The translations under genes and the position numbers were made by a program. From Pseudomonas synxantha (lineage in GTDB: Bacteria > Pseudomonadota > Gammaproteobacteria > Pseudomonadales > Pseudomonadaceae): a stretch of 64,000 bases of DNA. Below the pieces are notes generated by a model. That model worked only from the letters and a program-made list of their open reading frames with translations. It was not told the origin of the DNA and searched no databases. The stretch's first letter is position 1; each line of letters opens with the position of its first letter. Of this stretch, positions 63,656 through 64,000 are shown in pieces. The stretch lies in NCBI RefSeq assembly GCF_900105675.1, contig NZ_LT629786.1, positions 3,968,001 through 4,032,000 on the forward strand, read 5' to 3'.

Positions 63656-64000
63656 ATGCTGGAGAACCGCTGGGAAGGCATCGATGAGTTCGTTGCGGTG
63701 GCCGAATGCAGCCAGTTCACGGCAGCAGCGGAGCGGCTGGGGGTATCGTCCTCCCACATCAGCCGGCAAGTAGCGCGCCTGGAAGAACGCCTGCAAACCC
63801 GACTGCTGTACCGCAGCACACGCAGGGTGACGTTGACCGAAGCCGGCCAGACCTTCCTGCAACACTGCCAACGCTTGCAGGACGGTCGCGAAGAAGCGTT
63901 GCGCGCGGTCGGCGACCTCACCAGTGAGCCCAAGGGCATGTTGCGCATGACCTGTGCCGTGGCGTACGGCGAACGCTTTATCGTGCCCTTGGTCACGCGG
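63656..64000 (+). CDS. gfnR: LysR-family regulator GfnR, truncated by the window end
   Basis: The first 115 codons of a LysR-type regulator; the frame stays open to the last base, which is why it has no stop. HTH: WEGIDEFVAVAECSQFTAAAERLGVSSSHISRQVARLEERL (in part), then LYRSTRRVTLTEAGQTFLQ. A divergent position beside frmA-fghA matches P. aeruginosa gfnR, a regulator of glutathione-dependent formaldehyde neutralisation; the symbol is based on that position and similarity of role, not on a search. Confidence 0.8.
   Translation, partial: MLENRWEGIDEFVAVAECSQFTAAAERLGVSSSHISRQVARLEERLQTRLLYRSTRRVTLTEAGQTFLQHCQRLQDGREEALRAVGDLTSEPKGMLRMTCAVAYGERFIVPLVTR

Overview
This window is about 60% G+C chromosome from a Pseudomonas of the fluorescens group. 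Evidence for that: a gfnR / frmA-fghA / ispF-truD-surE-pcm-nlpD-rpoS block in the known Pseudomonas order, a braCDEFG branched-chain amino-acid transporter, quiP, rapA beside an NbdA-like gene, a ccoM microgene, and many 'GTGGGAGGGGGCTTG' REP/REPIN repeats typical of this group. I see no rRNA, tRNA, CRISPR, prophage or insertion sequence; it is ordinary core/accessory chromosome with strong housekeeping content.

Layout. 1-3000: a small hypothetical gene, the phosphate transporter pitA behind a structured leader, and on the minus strand the 38-residue cbb3-oxidase subunit gene ccoM with a perfect Anr box. 3100-9120: LysR regulator, RidA-like protein and class V PLP enzyme; a small hypothetical gene; rapA. 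9277-14174: MFS transporter, YkgJ-type Cys-cluster protein, MHYT-GGDEF-EAL cyclic-di-GMP enzyme, DUF2288 protein. 14516-19511: braC-braDEFG. 19762-22214: a four-gene operon (DUF2282 precursor, MNIO/DUF692 enzyme, DUF2063 partner, DoxX membrane protein) that matches the recently recognised copper-binding RiPP 'bufferin' type; this is the most unusual biosynthetic system here. 22211-26308: LysR, SDR, lipoprotein, FAD oxidoreductase.

26400-38900: two almost identical ~430 bp elements in inverted orientation bracket about 11.6 kb (PLP synthase-like enzyme, nhaA, glycine-zipper lipoprotein, pdxH, OmpA-family lipoprotein with a histone-H1-like tail, serine hydrolase, glycoside hydrolase, dinG with a LexA-like box, CopD-like protein). 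38972-44189: collagen-like secreted protein, a DUF6231/YchJ/LEA2/SEC-C cluster, and the AHL acylase gene quiP. 44393-54699: the ligase-associated DNA repair set (MBL exonuclease, ATP-dependent ligase, Lhr helicase, PdeM) split into two overlapping pairs by a sigma54-promoted basic amino-acid ABC transporter operon containing an AotO-like gene. 54723-64000: small hypothetical, dcd, a cold-shock gene with a long leader, rpoS-nlpD-pcm-surE-truD-ispF, the glutathione-dependent formaldehyde detoxification pair fghA-frmA, and the divergent, window-truncated regulator gfnR.

All functions are read from motifs, gene order and family knowledge; no database search was run. Coordinates of starts were chosen by Shine-Dalgarno position, overlap with the upstream gene and family length, and several differ from the longest open frame.
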